Of a stretch of DNA of 64,000 bases, positions 9,200 through 18,309 are shown one piece after another. The notes under the pieces were generated by a model. It did no database searches. It saw only the letters and a program-made list of their open reading frames with translations, and was not told the origin of the DNA. Position 1 is the stretch's first letter. Each line of letters begins with the position of its first letter. Location of the stretch: NCBI GenBank assembly GCA_902584805.1, contig CACIBE010000007.1:1-64000 (forward strand), read 5' to 3'. A program made the position numbers and the translations under genes. Source of the stretch: an uncultured Alphaproteobacteria bacterium (GTDB lineage Bacteria > Pseudomonadota > Alphaproteobacteria > HIMB59 > GCA-002718135).

Positions 9200-10186
9200 A
9201 TGTCGTTTGAATTTTTAGTTTCGAAAATTCAAAAAAATAATTTTTTACTCATAGGTAGAGCTGGGATTGACATTTATCCTGATCCTCCGGGGACTAAAAC
9301 TGAAAACGCCAAATCCTTTGTCACTCATCTTGGAGGATCTTCCGCAAATATGGGTGTCCAATTAACTTTATTTGGAGGTAATTGTAATTTACTGACGAGA
9401 GTATCTGATGATGCTTTAGGTAAACTAGCTATTAATCAACTAAATCATTATGGAGTTAAAAACAAATTAGTAGAATTTGAAAAAAATGAATCAAGAATTT
9501 CTTTTGCTATTGTTGAAACCACAGTTAAAGATCATCAATCAATTATTTATAGACATAAAGCTTCTGATTTATTTTTAAATAAAGATGATGTTGAAAATGC
9601 TAATATACAAAATTTTGATTGTTTATTAATTACTGGAACTTCTTTAGCAGCTGAGCCTTCGAGAAGTGCTACTTTATATGCTTTAGATATAGCAAATAAA
9701 AATAATATTCCTGTAATTATGGACATTGATTATAGACCATATACTTGGGAGTCATCAAGAAAAGCAAAAGAAGTTTATAATTTAGCAGCAAGTAAATGTA
9801 GTGGTGTAATTGGAAATGATGATGAGTTTGGAGTATTAGCTGGTGATTACAGCAATGGTTTGGATCATGCTAGACAATTAGCTAAAAATGTAAGCTTAAT
9901 TATTTATAAAAAAGGTGAAAAAGGCTCTATTACTTTTGCAATGAACAAAGAAATTAAAAAGGGAATATTTCCTGTTAAGCCCTTGAAACCTACTGGAGCC
10001 GGTGATGCATTTATGGGGTCATTAATTGGATCAATTTTAAAGACTAATGATTTAGAAAAATCTATAGAAATAGGTTCAGCTGCAGCAGCTATTGTAGTAA
10101 CAAAAGTTGGTTGTGCGCCTGCAATGCCAAATTTAAATGAAATTTTAGAATTTATGAAATATAATAAAATTAATGAAGGAGAATAA
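9200..10186 (+). CDS. iolC: 5-dehydro-2-deoxygluconokinase (PfkB family)
   Basis: LLIGRAGIDIYPDPPGT...THLGGSSANMGVQLTLFGG...KPTGAGDAFMGSLIGSIL; next to iolB. Confidence 0.85.
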   Translation: MSFEFLVSKIQKNNFLLIGRAGIDIYPDPPGTKTENAKSFVTHLGGSSANMGVQLTLFGGNCNLLTRVSDDALGKLAINQLNHYGVKNKLVEFEKNESRISFAIVETTVKDHQSIIYRHKASDLFLNKDDVENANIQNFDCLLITGTSLAAEPSRSATLYALDIANKNNIPVIMDIDYRPYTWESSRKAKEVYNLAASKCSGVIGNDDEFGVLAGDYSNGLDHARQLAKNVSLIIYKKGEKGSITFAMNKEIKKGIFPVKPLKPTGAGDAFMGSLIGSILKTNDLEKSIEIGSAAAAIVVTKVGCAPAMPNLNEILEFMKYNKINEGE

Positions 10187-11030
10187 TATGCATATTCCAC
10201 CATTTGATAATAAGAACAAGCCAATTGTAGATATTGAGGACAGCAGAGTTCCTTTAAATTATTTTAACATAGTAAAATTAAATAAAGATCAATCTTTTGA
10301 GTATCAAACCCCTGGTTATGAAACATGTATAGTACCTGCTACTGGAACAATTAATGTAGAAATTGAAGGAATAAAAGTTGAGTCATTAGGCACTAGAACA
10401 GTTGATGTGTGGGATGGGGAGCCAGAAGGTGTTTATGTCCCCTCTAATACAAAAGCTCAATTTACATCTTTAGTAGATAATTCAGAAATTTTTATTGCTG
10501 GTGCAAAGTATCATAAAACTCTTGAACCATTTGCTGTTCGAGCAAATGAAATTGATTTAGTTCAGTACGGCTCTGATGATACAAAAACTCATAGAAAAAT
10601 TAAACATATTTTAGGCGCTAAGCATCATGATAAAGTTGGAAGATTGCTTTGTAATGAACTTTATACCGTTGGACAAGGAGGTTGGTCGGGGTTTCCACCT
10701 CATAAGCATGATACAGATCGTCTACCTGATGAAACTAGACATGATGAAACGTATAATTACAGATTTAAACCTAATAATGGATTTGGTTTTCAGATGTTTC
10801 AGCAAGTTGATGATAAAGTTGGGAAAGCTGAGCATATAATTGATGGCTCAACCATCATGATTAGAACGGGCTATCATCCTTGTGTTGTGGCACCTGGGTA
10901 TGAGATGTATTATTTCACAATTCTTGGAGGACTATCTCAAAGATCTCTTGTGCAATTTTTTCAACCTGAACATGCATATCAAGTTGAAACTATTCCTGGT
11001 ATTAAAGATATGATTGCTAAATATAAATGA
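10173..11030 (+). CDS. iolB: 5-deoxy-glucuronate isomerase
   Basis: GWSGFPPHKHDTDRLPDETRHDETYNYRFKPNNGFGFQ is IolB-like; overlaps iolC. Confidence 0.9.
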   Translation: MKENNMHIPPFDNKNKPIVDIEDSRVPLNYFNIVKLNKDQSFEYQTPGYETCIVPATGTINVEIEGIKVESLGTRTVDVWDGEPEGVYVPSNTKAQFTSLVDNSEIFIAGAKYHKTLEPFAVRANEIDLVQYGSDDTKTHRKIKHILGAKHHDKVGRLLCNELYTVGQGGWSGFPPHKHDTDRLPDETRHDETYNYRFKPNNGFGFQMFQQVDDKVGKAEHIIDGSTIMIRTGYHPCVVAPGYEMYYFTILGGLSQRSLVQFFQPEHAYQVETIPGIKDMIAKYK

Positions 11031-11857
11031 CTGCAGTAAATTTAAAAACTTTACTAACTAAAGCTAATCGTAATAATTATTCTGTAGCTGGATTAGTCGT
11101 AATTAGTTGGGAAGATGCTATTGCTTACACAGAGGCTGCACATGAAACAAAAATTCCAATTATTTTACAAGCAGGACCTTCTTGTAGACAATATACTCCT
11201 GTTTCTATTTTGGGAAAAATGTTTAGACATCTTGCTGAACAAACTAAAACGCCTATTTGTTGTCATTTAGATCATGGATTTTCATATGATGAATGTATCG
11301 AAGGAATAGAATCTGGTTTTACATCAGTAATGTTTGACGGATCAAAACTTCCATTAAATAAAAATATCAAAATTAGTTCAAAAATATCAAATATTGCTCA
11401 TAAACATAATATTTCAGTTGAGGGGGAAATAGGTATAGTCGGTTATCATAATGGCAATACATCTTTTGGAACGGATATTGAGGAAGCAAAAAAATATAGT
11501 TTAGAGAGTGGAGTAGATGCTATGGCAATATCAGTTGGTAATACACATTTGCAACAATCAAAAATAGCAAAAATAGATTATAATAAAATCTTAAAAATTC
11601 AAAAAATATCCAAACTACCTTTAGTTTTACATGGTAGTAGTGGTATAAATTCTAATATGAGAAAAAAAATAGCAAGAAACACGAAAGTAGCTAAATTTAA
11701 CATTGGCACCGAATTAAGAATAACAGCATGTAAAAGCTTAAGAAAAAGTTATAACAAAAAAAAATCAAGTTTTGATAAAATAGAGATAATAAAGCCTTCA
11801 ATAATTGAATTAAAAAAACATACAAAAAAAATAATAAAAAATATTGGGCCAATATAA
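11027..11857 (+). CDS. Class II fructose-bisphosphate/tagatose-type aldolase (IolJ-like by context)
   Basis: CCHLDHGFSYDECIEGIESGFTSVMFDGSKLP, EGEIG, LVLHGSSGI; ATGA overlap with iolB. Confidence 0.85.
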   Translation: MTAVNLKTLLTKANRNNYSVAGLVVISWEDAIAYTEAAHETKIPIILQAGPSCRQYTPVSILGKMFRHLAEQTKTPICCHLDHGFSYDECIEGIESGFTSVMFDGSKLPLNKNIKISSKISNIAHKHNISVEGEIGIVGYHNGNTSFGTDIEEAKKYSLESGVDAMAISVGNTHLQQSKIAKIDYNKILKIQKISKLPLVLHGSSGINSNMRKKIARNTKVAKFNIGTELRITACKSLRKSYNKKKSSFDKIEIIKPSIIELKKHTKKIIKNIGPI

Positions 11858-12741
11858 TGAATGTCTTAGGCTTTATTGGTGGAAGTGGAATTTATAAACT
11901 AGAATTTTTAACTGATATAAAAGAACATCAAATTAAATCTTCATTTGGCGATCCCTCAGGTCCAATTATTGAGGGCAAAATAGATAATAACACTGTATAT
12001 TTTTTATCACGTCATGGAGAGGGTCATACTTTGTCACCATCTTCAATTAATTATTGTGCCAATATTGATTGTTTAAAACAAGTTGGTGTAACCGATTTGA
12101 TATCTCTTTCAGCCGTAGGTTCTTTAAAAGATAACTTAAAACCAGGTACATTTGTTATTGTTGATCAATTCATAGATAGAACAATAAACAGAAAAAAAAG
12201 TTTTTTTGATAAAGGAATTGTTGCTCATGTTCCTATGGCTCATCCAACATGTGAGGTTTTGATGAATTTATCAAAAAATATATGTGAAAATATTAAAATC
12301 AATTATTCATATGGCGGAACATATCTTGCAATGGAAGGACCTCAGTTTTCAACCTATGCTGAGTCAAATCTTTATATTGATTGGGGTTGTGATGTTATAG
12401 GAATGACAAATATGCCAGAAGCAAAATTAGTAAGAGAAGCGGAAATTAGATATTGTTCTATTTCCATGGTTACAGATTATGATTGCTGGCATCCAGATCA
12501 TGATAAAGTAGATTTAAGTATGATTATAAAAACCTTAAATGATAATGTTGATAATTCAAAAAATTTTATTAAAAATTTTAGCTCAAAATACTATGAAGGT
12601 GTATCTTTTGAAAATGATAAAACATCCAATATTTTAGATACATCTATAATTACAAAAAAAGAATTTTGGGATAAAGACTTAGAGAATAATTTATCCAATA
12701 TATTAAAAAGATATAAGAAAAATTCTAATGCTAGTAAATGA
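11857..12741 (+). CDS. mtnP: S-methyl-5'-thioadenosine phosphorylase
   Basis: LGFIGGSGIY, LSRHGEGHTLSPSSINYCANI, AMEGPQFSTYAESNLY...DVIGMTNMPEAKLVREAEI. Confidence 0.93.
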   Translation: MNVLGFIGGSGIYKLEFLTDIKEHQIKSSFGDPSGPIIEGKIDNNTVYFLSRHGEGHTLSPSSINYCANIDCLKQVGVTDLISLSAVGSLKDNLKPGTFVIVDQFIDRTINRKKSFFDKGIVAHVPMAHPTCEVLMNLSKNICENIKINYSYGGTYLAMEGPQFSTYAESNLYIDWGCDVIGMTNMPEAKLVREAEIRYCSISMVTDYDCWHPDHDKVDLSMIIKTLNDNVDNSKNFIKNFSSKYYEGVSFENDKTSNILDTSIITKKEFWDKDLENNLSNILKRYKKNSNASK

Positions 12742-13807
12742 TAAACATTTAACAACTATTTGGTATGATAAAGCTAAAGAAGTTGTAAAAATAATAGATC
12801 AAAGGCTTTTACCATTTGAATTAAGGATTGTACAATTAAATACACTAGAAGATTTTTGTTTTGCTATTAAAGAAATGCAAGTTAGGGGCGCACCCCTAAT
12901 AGGTGTCACTGCTGCATATGGAATGTATGTAGCATCTAAAACTACTAAAAATTTTTCAGAATTAGAAAAAGCAGGTGACAGTCTTAAGTCAACAAGACCC
13001 ACAGCAGTTAATTTATCCTGGGCAGTAGATAAAATTATCACTGAGATTAAAGATATGGAAAAATCTAACTTACAAGAAATAATTCTTTCAATTGCTAATG
13101 AGATCAGAGATCAAGATATAATTAATTGCAAAGCAATAGGTGAAAATGGATCTAAACTTATTGAAAAGATTTACAAAAAAACACAAAAAAAAGTAAATGT
13201 TTTGACTCACTGTAATGCTGGATGGTTAGCTGCTGTTGACTGGGGTACTGCTTTAGCACCTATATTTATTGCAAATCAAAAAAAAATCCCAATACATGTT
13301 TGGATTGATGAAACCAGACCTAGAAATCAAGGTTTCAGTCTTACAGCTTGGGAATTAATGCATGAAAAGATAGAAAATTCATTAATCGTAGACAACGTTG
13401 GCGGTCATTTAATGCAAAATGGCATGATAGATCTTTGTATAACTGGAACAGACAGAACCTCTTTAAATGGTGATGTTTGTAATAAAATTGGCACATATTT
13501 AAAGGCTTTAGCTGCAAAAGATAATGATATTCCTTTTTACGTTGCAGCACCAATTTCTAGCATAGATTTTAATATTAAAAATGGAGTAGAAGAAATACCT
13601 ATAGAAGAAAGAGATCCAGACGAAGTATCCATTATTGAAGGTATTGACGAAAATAATAATAGAAAGAAAATTAAAATTATACCTGAAGGTTCAAACTGTA
13701 AAAACTATGCTTTTGATATAACTCCAGCAAAATATATTACTAAATTGATTACAGAAAAAGGAGTTGTAGATAGCAATGAAGAATCTATAGGTGGATTAAA
13801 AAATTAA
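12728..13807 (+). CDS. mtnA: S-methyl-5-thioribose-1-phosphate isomerase
   Basis: MQVRGAPLIGVTAAYGM, THCNAGWLAAVDWGTALAP, DETRPRNQG. Confidence 0.93.
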   Translation: MLVNDKHLTTIWYDKAKEVVKIIDQRLLPFELRIVQLNTLEDFCFAIKEMQVRGAPLIGVTAAYGMYVASKTTKNFSELEKAGDSLKSTRPTAVNLSWAVDKIITEIKDMEKSNLQEIILSIANEIRDQDIINCKAIGENGSKLIEKIYKKTQKKVNVLTHCNAGWLAAVDWGTALAPIFIANQKKIPIHVWIDETRPRNQGFSLTAWELMHEKIENSLIVDNVGGHLMQNGMIDLCITGTDRTSLNGDVCNKIGTYLKALAAKDNDIPFYVAAPISSIDFNIKNGVEEIPIEERDPDEVSIIEGIDENNNRKKIKIIPEGSNCKNYAFDITPAKYITKLITEKGVVDSNEESIGGLKN

Positions 13808-13808
13808 T

Positions 13809-15821
13809 ATGAAAAATGAGTGGAAAGAGAGTTTAGCTAAAAAATATATTAAAGAATATCAGTTAAAGAAAGTCAGCACAGATTTAGCATTAAGAATATA
13901 TTCAACGCATTTATTAGGTAATAATCCAGAACTTGTTTTACATGGAGGAGGCAATACATCTGTAAAATCAATTAAAAAAAATTTATTTGGAAAAGATAAC
14001 GATGTACTTTTTGTAAAAGGAAGTGGATGGGATATGTCAAACTTAAATGAAAGAGGATTACCAGGTCTGTATCTTGATCCTTTACTTAAAACTCTATCCT
14101 TAAAAAAAATGAGTGATGAAAAGATGGTTAATTATTTGAGATCAAACTTACTTGACTCAAGTTCTCCTAATCCATCAATTGAAACTCTTTTACATGCTTA
14201 TTTACCATTTAAATATGTAGATCATACACATTCAAATGCGATTTTAAGTTTAGTCAATCTAGATAATTCAAAAGAGATATTAAATAAAATTTATAAAGAT
14301 AAAATTGCCATAGTTCCCTACGTAATGCCAGGATTTGAACTTGCTAAATTATGTCATATGGTAATTAAAAAAAATCATAAAGTTGAAGGATTAATACTTT
14401 TAAATCATGGCATTTTTACTTTTGGAAGTTCAGCAAAACAAAGTTATGATAGAATGATTAAGCTTGTGACATTAGCTGAAAATTTTTTAAACAAACAAAA
14501 AAAAATAATAAAATATAATATTAATAACAAAAAAATAAATATTACCGATGTTCAGCTATGTATTAGAAATTTATACCATTCCTTTACAAACAAAAAATGG
14601 ATAATAAAATTTAATAATAAGGTTGAAGACGTAAAATTTACAAATCGAAAAGATTTATTTAATTTATTTAATAAGGGACCTGTTACGCCTGATCATGTTA
14701 TTAGAATAAAATCAGAACCATTAATAATACCCAATAAACATTTATCATCTAGGAAAATGATATCTAATCATATTAACGCATATATTAAAAAATATAAAAA
14801 TTATTTTAAAAAATATAAAAAAAATATTACAAATTCCAAAATTGCTGATCCTTTACCAAGAATTATTATTTTAGAAGGAATAGGTTTTCTATCAATAGGT
14901 CTTAATAAAAAAGAAATGCAAGTTTCCTATGATATATTTGATGCAATGAAAAAAATTATAATTAAAGCAAATTTAGTTTCAAAATTTAAATCAATTAACA
15001 ATACAGATATTTTTAAAATGGAATACTGGCCTTTAGAAAGAGCAAAATTGAATAATCAAAATACAAAAAAATTTAATGGAAATGTTGCAGTAATTACAGG
15101 TGGAGCTGGAAAAATCGGAAGTGCGATTGCAAATAAATTTATAAATGAAAATATTGAAGTTATACTTTTAGATAAAAACTTTAAAAATCTTGATGTAAAT
15201 ATCAAAAAGAAATGCCTATGTATTGCATGTGATTTAACTAATAATTCGCAAATTAATAAAGCATTAAATAAGATATTAAAATTATTTGGAGGTATAGATA
15301 TTCTTATAGCAAACTCTGGTGCCGCATTTCAAGGTAGTATGCTAAATGTAAAAAAAGATATTTTGGAAAAAAGTTTAGAGGTAAATTTTTATAGTCATCA
15401 TAACATAGTCCAAAAAATTGCAAATATAATGGTATCACAAGGTTTTGGAGGTTCGATTTCTCTTAATTTGTCAAAACAATCTATAAATCCTGGTAAGGAT
15501 TTTGGACCATATGGTATCGCAAAAGCTAGCTCGTTATTTTCTATGAAACAATATGCTTTAGAATTTGGAAAATATAACATTCGGGTTAATGGAATTAATG
15601 CTGATCGTATAAAAAGTGGTTTATTAACTGATCAGTTTATTAAAGAAAGAGCAAAAGCTAGAAATATGTCTTCAACTGAATATTTAAATAATAATTTACT
15701 TCAAAAGCAAGTAACTGCAGAAGATGTTGCTGAAGCATTTTTTGCTCAATTATCCTTTGAAAAAACAACTGGGAATATTATTACTGTTGATGGCGGTAAT
15801 ATTGAGGCTAGTTTAAGATAG
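13809..15821 (+). CDS. Bifunctional class II aldolase/short-chain dehydrogenase (RhaD/SDR-type fusion)
   Basis: N-terminal class II aldolase (LVLHGGGNTSVK, VDHTHSNAILSL, LLNHGIFTFG) fused to SDR (VAVITGGAGKIGSAIANKF, NSGAAFQGS, YGIAKASSLF). Confidence 0.9.
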   Translation: MKNEWKESLAKKYIKEYQLKKVSTDLALRIYSTHLLGNNPELVLHGGGNTSVKSIKKNLFGKDNDVLFVKGSGWDMSNLNERGLPGLYLDPLLKTLSLKKMSDEKMVNYLRSNLLDSSSPNPSIETLLHAYLPFKYVDHTHSNAILSLVNLDNSKEILNKIYKDKIAIVPYVMPGFELAKLCHMVIKKNHKVEGLILLNHGIFTFGSSAKQSYDRMIKLVTLAENFLNKQKKIIKYNINNKKINITDVQLCIRNLYHSFTNKKWIIKFNNKVEDVKFTNRKDLFNLFNKGPVTPDHVIRIKSEPLIIPNKHLSSRKMISNHINAYIKKYKNYFKKYKKNITNSKIADPLPRIIILEGIGFLSIGLNKKEMQVSYDIFDAMKKIIIKANLVSKFKSINNTDIFKMEYWPLERAKLNNQNTKKFNGNVAVITGGAGKIGSAIANKFINENIEVILLDKNFKNLDVNIKKKCLCIACDLTNNSQINKALNKILKLFGGIDILIANSGAAFQGSMLNVKKDILEKSLEVNFYSHHNIVQKIANIMVSQGFGGSISLNLSKQSINPGKDFGPYGIAKASSLFSMKQYALEFGKYNIRVNGINADRIKSGLLTDQFIKERAKARNMSSTEYLNNNLLQKQVTAEDVAEAFFAQLSFEKTTGNIITVDGGNIEASLR

Positions 15822-16238
15822 GTGTTATTAAAATTTTTAGAAAAAATTGGAAGAAAAAAAATTGTTCTAGATAGAGGACCATCTCATCCAGAATTTCATA
15901 AAGCAAAACCATGGATGGAAAGATATTACCTATTATTTAGAAAAAGACCAAAATGGTTTCCTTTTAATATTCTGATTCATAAAATGTTAGATGATGATCA
16001 CGGTGAAGGAGTTCATAATCATCTTTGTCCTTATATAACAATTATTTTAAAAGGTGGTTATTGGGAAACAACAAAAAAAGGAAAATTTTGGAGACCCCCT
16101 GGATACATTGGTTTTAGGTCTGCTGATCATCTTCACAGAGTTGACTTAAAACCTAATACAAACACAATGACATTATTTATTCCTGGACCTTTTGGTTTTA
16201 GAAAAACTAAAAGAGCTGATTATAAAACAAAAATATAA
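15822..16238 (+). CDS. Cupin-fold protein
   Basis: GEGVHNHLCPYITIILKGGYWE...RPPGYIGFRSADHLHRVDL; GTG start directly after the upstream stop. Confidence 0.65.
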   Translation: MLLKFLEKIGRKKIVLDRGPSHPEFHKAKPWMERYYLLFRKRPKWFPFNILIHKMLDDDHGEGVHNHLCPYITIILKGGYWETTKKGKFWRPPGYIGFRSADHLHRVDLKPNTNTMTLFIPGPFGFRKTKRADYKTKI

Positions 16239-16251
16239 TTATTTATATAAA

Positions 16252-16986
16252 TTAAATTATTCCGTCATATATTAACTTACATCCACTCAAAAAAAGTAAA
16301 ACATAAACAATATTAAAAAATAATTTTTCTGGAATTCTTTTTTGTAGAAAGTACCCAAGTAAAACACTAATAAAAGCTAATGGCAGTAAATAGAGAGAAA
16401 TCATAAGATTAGAAGGCGCTAATAATCCCACAAAATAATATGGAACTAATTTAACAAGATTTATAACCATAAATGCCAATGTCATTGTTCCAATAAATGA
16501 AATTTTATCTAGCTTTAAAGGCAACATATAAAAATTAATTGGTGGATTTCCTGCATGAATTAAAAAACTTGTATATCCAGCAACTGATGACCAAAAGTAT
16601 CCTTTAAGTTTTGTTGGTTTAAGTAAATAATTATTTTTCTGAATAATTGAAACTAGAACAAAAATAATTGATATAACACCAACCATTATTCTTATCTGAT
16701 CTTCGTTTGTAAACTCAAAAGTTAAAGTTCCAAATAAAATACCAATTATAGATGCTGGGATTACAATCTTTAAAATACTGTTTATCCATTTTTTCCAATA
16801 CAAATAGATTGCAGAAAAATCCATTATTATTAAAAGTGGCAATAATATTCCTGCAGCTTGCAAAGGACTCATTGCAAACGACATAACTGGCACTGCTAGC
16901 ATCGCGATAGGTCCTGGAACACCACCTTTAGATAAACCAAATACAAAAACTCCCAATGATGCAAAAATAAAAAAATATAAATCCAT
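16252..16986 (-). CDS. TauE/SafE family sulfite/sulfonate exporter
   Basis: Multi-TM; FGLSKGGVPGPIAMLAVPVMS and FLIHAGNPPINFYMLP motifs. Confidence 0.85.
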   Translation of the reverse strand: MDLYFFIFASLGVFVFGLSKGGVPGPIAMLAVPVMSFAMSPLQAAGILLPLLIIMDFSAIYLYWKKWINSILKIVIPASIIGILFGTLTFEFTNEDQIRIMVGVISIIFVLVSIIQKNNYLLKPTKLKGYFWSSVAGYTSFLIHAGNPPINFYMLPLKLDKISFIGTMTLAFMVINLVKLVPYYFVGLLAPSNLMISLYLLPLAFISVLLGYFLQKRIPEKLFFNIVYVLLFLSGCKLIYDGII

Positions 16987-18057
16987 TTAATTTAAAATTT
17001 TTAATGCTTTTTTAATATCTTTTATTTGATCATCAATGTCTTCCAATCCACAATATAATCTAATTAAAGTTCCAGTATTTCTATTTTTAAACTCTCTTTT
17101 ATCTAATGGAGGAAAGGTAATAAGGCTATCAAATCCACCCCAACTGTATCCCAATTTGAATATTTTAAGTTTATTAAAAAATTTTTCAATTTGATTGTTT
17201 GAGTATTTCTTTTTCGTCATAAATGAAAATAAGCCTGTGCTACCAGAGAAATCTCTTTTCCATATTTTATGATTTTTTGTATGCGGTAATGCTGGATGGA
17301 AAACATCAGATACAAGATCATGTTCTAATAAATATTTTGCCATTAACAATGCATTTTTTTCAATTTCTCTCATTCGAATTTCAAGTGTTGGCAATCCTCT
17401 AATTGCTAAATAAACTTCTTCCGAACCAGGACATATTCCTAAAGTTTTTGAAGATGCTCTTATTTTTTTGGAATATTTTTTATTAGATGAAACGAAACCA
17501 ATTAATACATCCGAGTGTCCGTTTATATATTTAGTTCCTGCATCTATAATAATATCAATACCTAATTTAATTGGATTACAAAATAAAGGTGAGGCCCAAG
17601 TATTATCCATTACAGTTGGTATTTTATTTTTTTTAGCAATTTTTGTAATGAAAGGTATATCAATAATATCAAAAGTTGCTGTTCCTGGTGATTCTAAGTA
17701 AATTAATTTTGTTTTACTGTTGATTAATTTCTGAAAATTATTAATATTTTTTGTTGGATGAAAATATTTTATTTTAACATTATATTGTTTAAGGATGTTT
17801 TCACAAAAAGTTCTAGTAGGACTATAAACACTATCATTTATTAAAACTTCATCACCAGATTTTAAAAAGGTAAAAAAAGGAATTACAATAGAGGCTAATC
17901 CTGACGGTGATAGCACTGTATCATTGCAGTTATATAAAAAAGAAATACTGTCTTCTAACTGCTTATGAAATGGATTTTTGTTTATTCCATAAAATGTTGT
18001 TCTATCGTCAAAATTTTTAATATCGTTTAGGTAATCTTTAAATGTATTAAAGATCAT
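16987..18057 (-). CDS. metC: Cys/Met metabolism PLP-dependent enzyme (cystathionine beta-lyase-like)
   Basis: DNTWASPLFCNPIKLGIDIIIDAGTKYINGHSDVLIG; SWGGFDSLI. Confidence 0.85.
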   Translation of the reverse strand: MIFNTFKDYLNDIKNFDDRTTFYGINKNPFHKQLEDSISFLYNCNDTVLSPSGLASIVIPFFTFLKSGDEVLINDSVYSPTRTFCENILKQYNVKIKYFHPTKNINNFQKLINSKTKLIYLESPGTATFDIIDIPFITKIAKKNKIPTVMDNTWASPLFCNPIKLGIDIIIDAGTKYINGHSDVLIGFVSSNKKYSKKIRASSKTLGICPGSEEVYLAIRGLPTLEIRMREIEKNALLMAKYLLEHDLVSDVFHPALPHTKNHKIWKRDFSGSTGLFSFMTKKKYSNNQIEKFFNKLKIFKLGYSWGGFDSLITFPPLDKREFKNRNTGTLIRLYCGLEDIDDQIKDIKKALKILN

Positions 18058-18121
18058 TGTAGAGCCCTTATAGGTCCCAGGGTTGATAAACCCTTTTTTG
18101 TTTAAGAGGATTTCTACCTAT
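18058..18121 (-). promoter_or_regulatory. Candidate structured 5' leader of metC
   Basis: Minus strand: ATAGGT...ACCTAT pairing encloses AGGGTT-TATC-AACCCT; GTAGA (overlapping the first stem) can pair with TCTAC just before the start codon. Confidence 0.35.
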
Positions 18122-18309
18122 TTTAGTTAATTTTGTTTTTATTTTCATAAACAACTAAATATTGTATAAGCCAAAATCTTTATACACAAATTATAGTAGG
18201 CAATTTTAAGCTTAACAAATCTATTATTGGGATTAACTTATTAATTTGTTATAGGGAAGCAATCTTTGAAAAAAGATATTTAAATAATTATTTAAACGGA
18301 GAAAATAAT

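Noticed and set aside
13809-15821. Aldolase/SDR fusion as an assembly or frameshift artefact
   Set aside because: Single uninterrupted frame with a plausible linker, and the fused architecture is a known protein family.
18079-18099. AGGGTT-GATA-AACCCT-TTTTTT read as a + strand intrinsic terminator
   Set aside because: No + strand gene ends before it (it lies between divergent metC and aapJ); the hairpin is more economically part of the minus-strand metC leader, although an antisense RNA cannot be excluded.
18211-18253. TAACAAAT/ATTTGTTA inverted repeat upstream of aapJ
   Set aside because: AT-only 8-bp arms in an AT-rich intergenic region, likely by chance; no recognisable regulator site.
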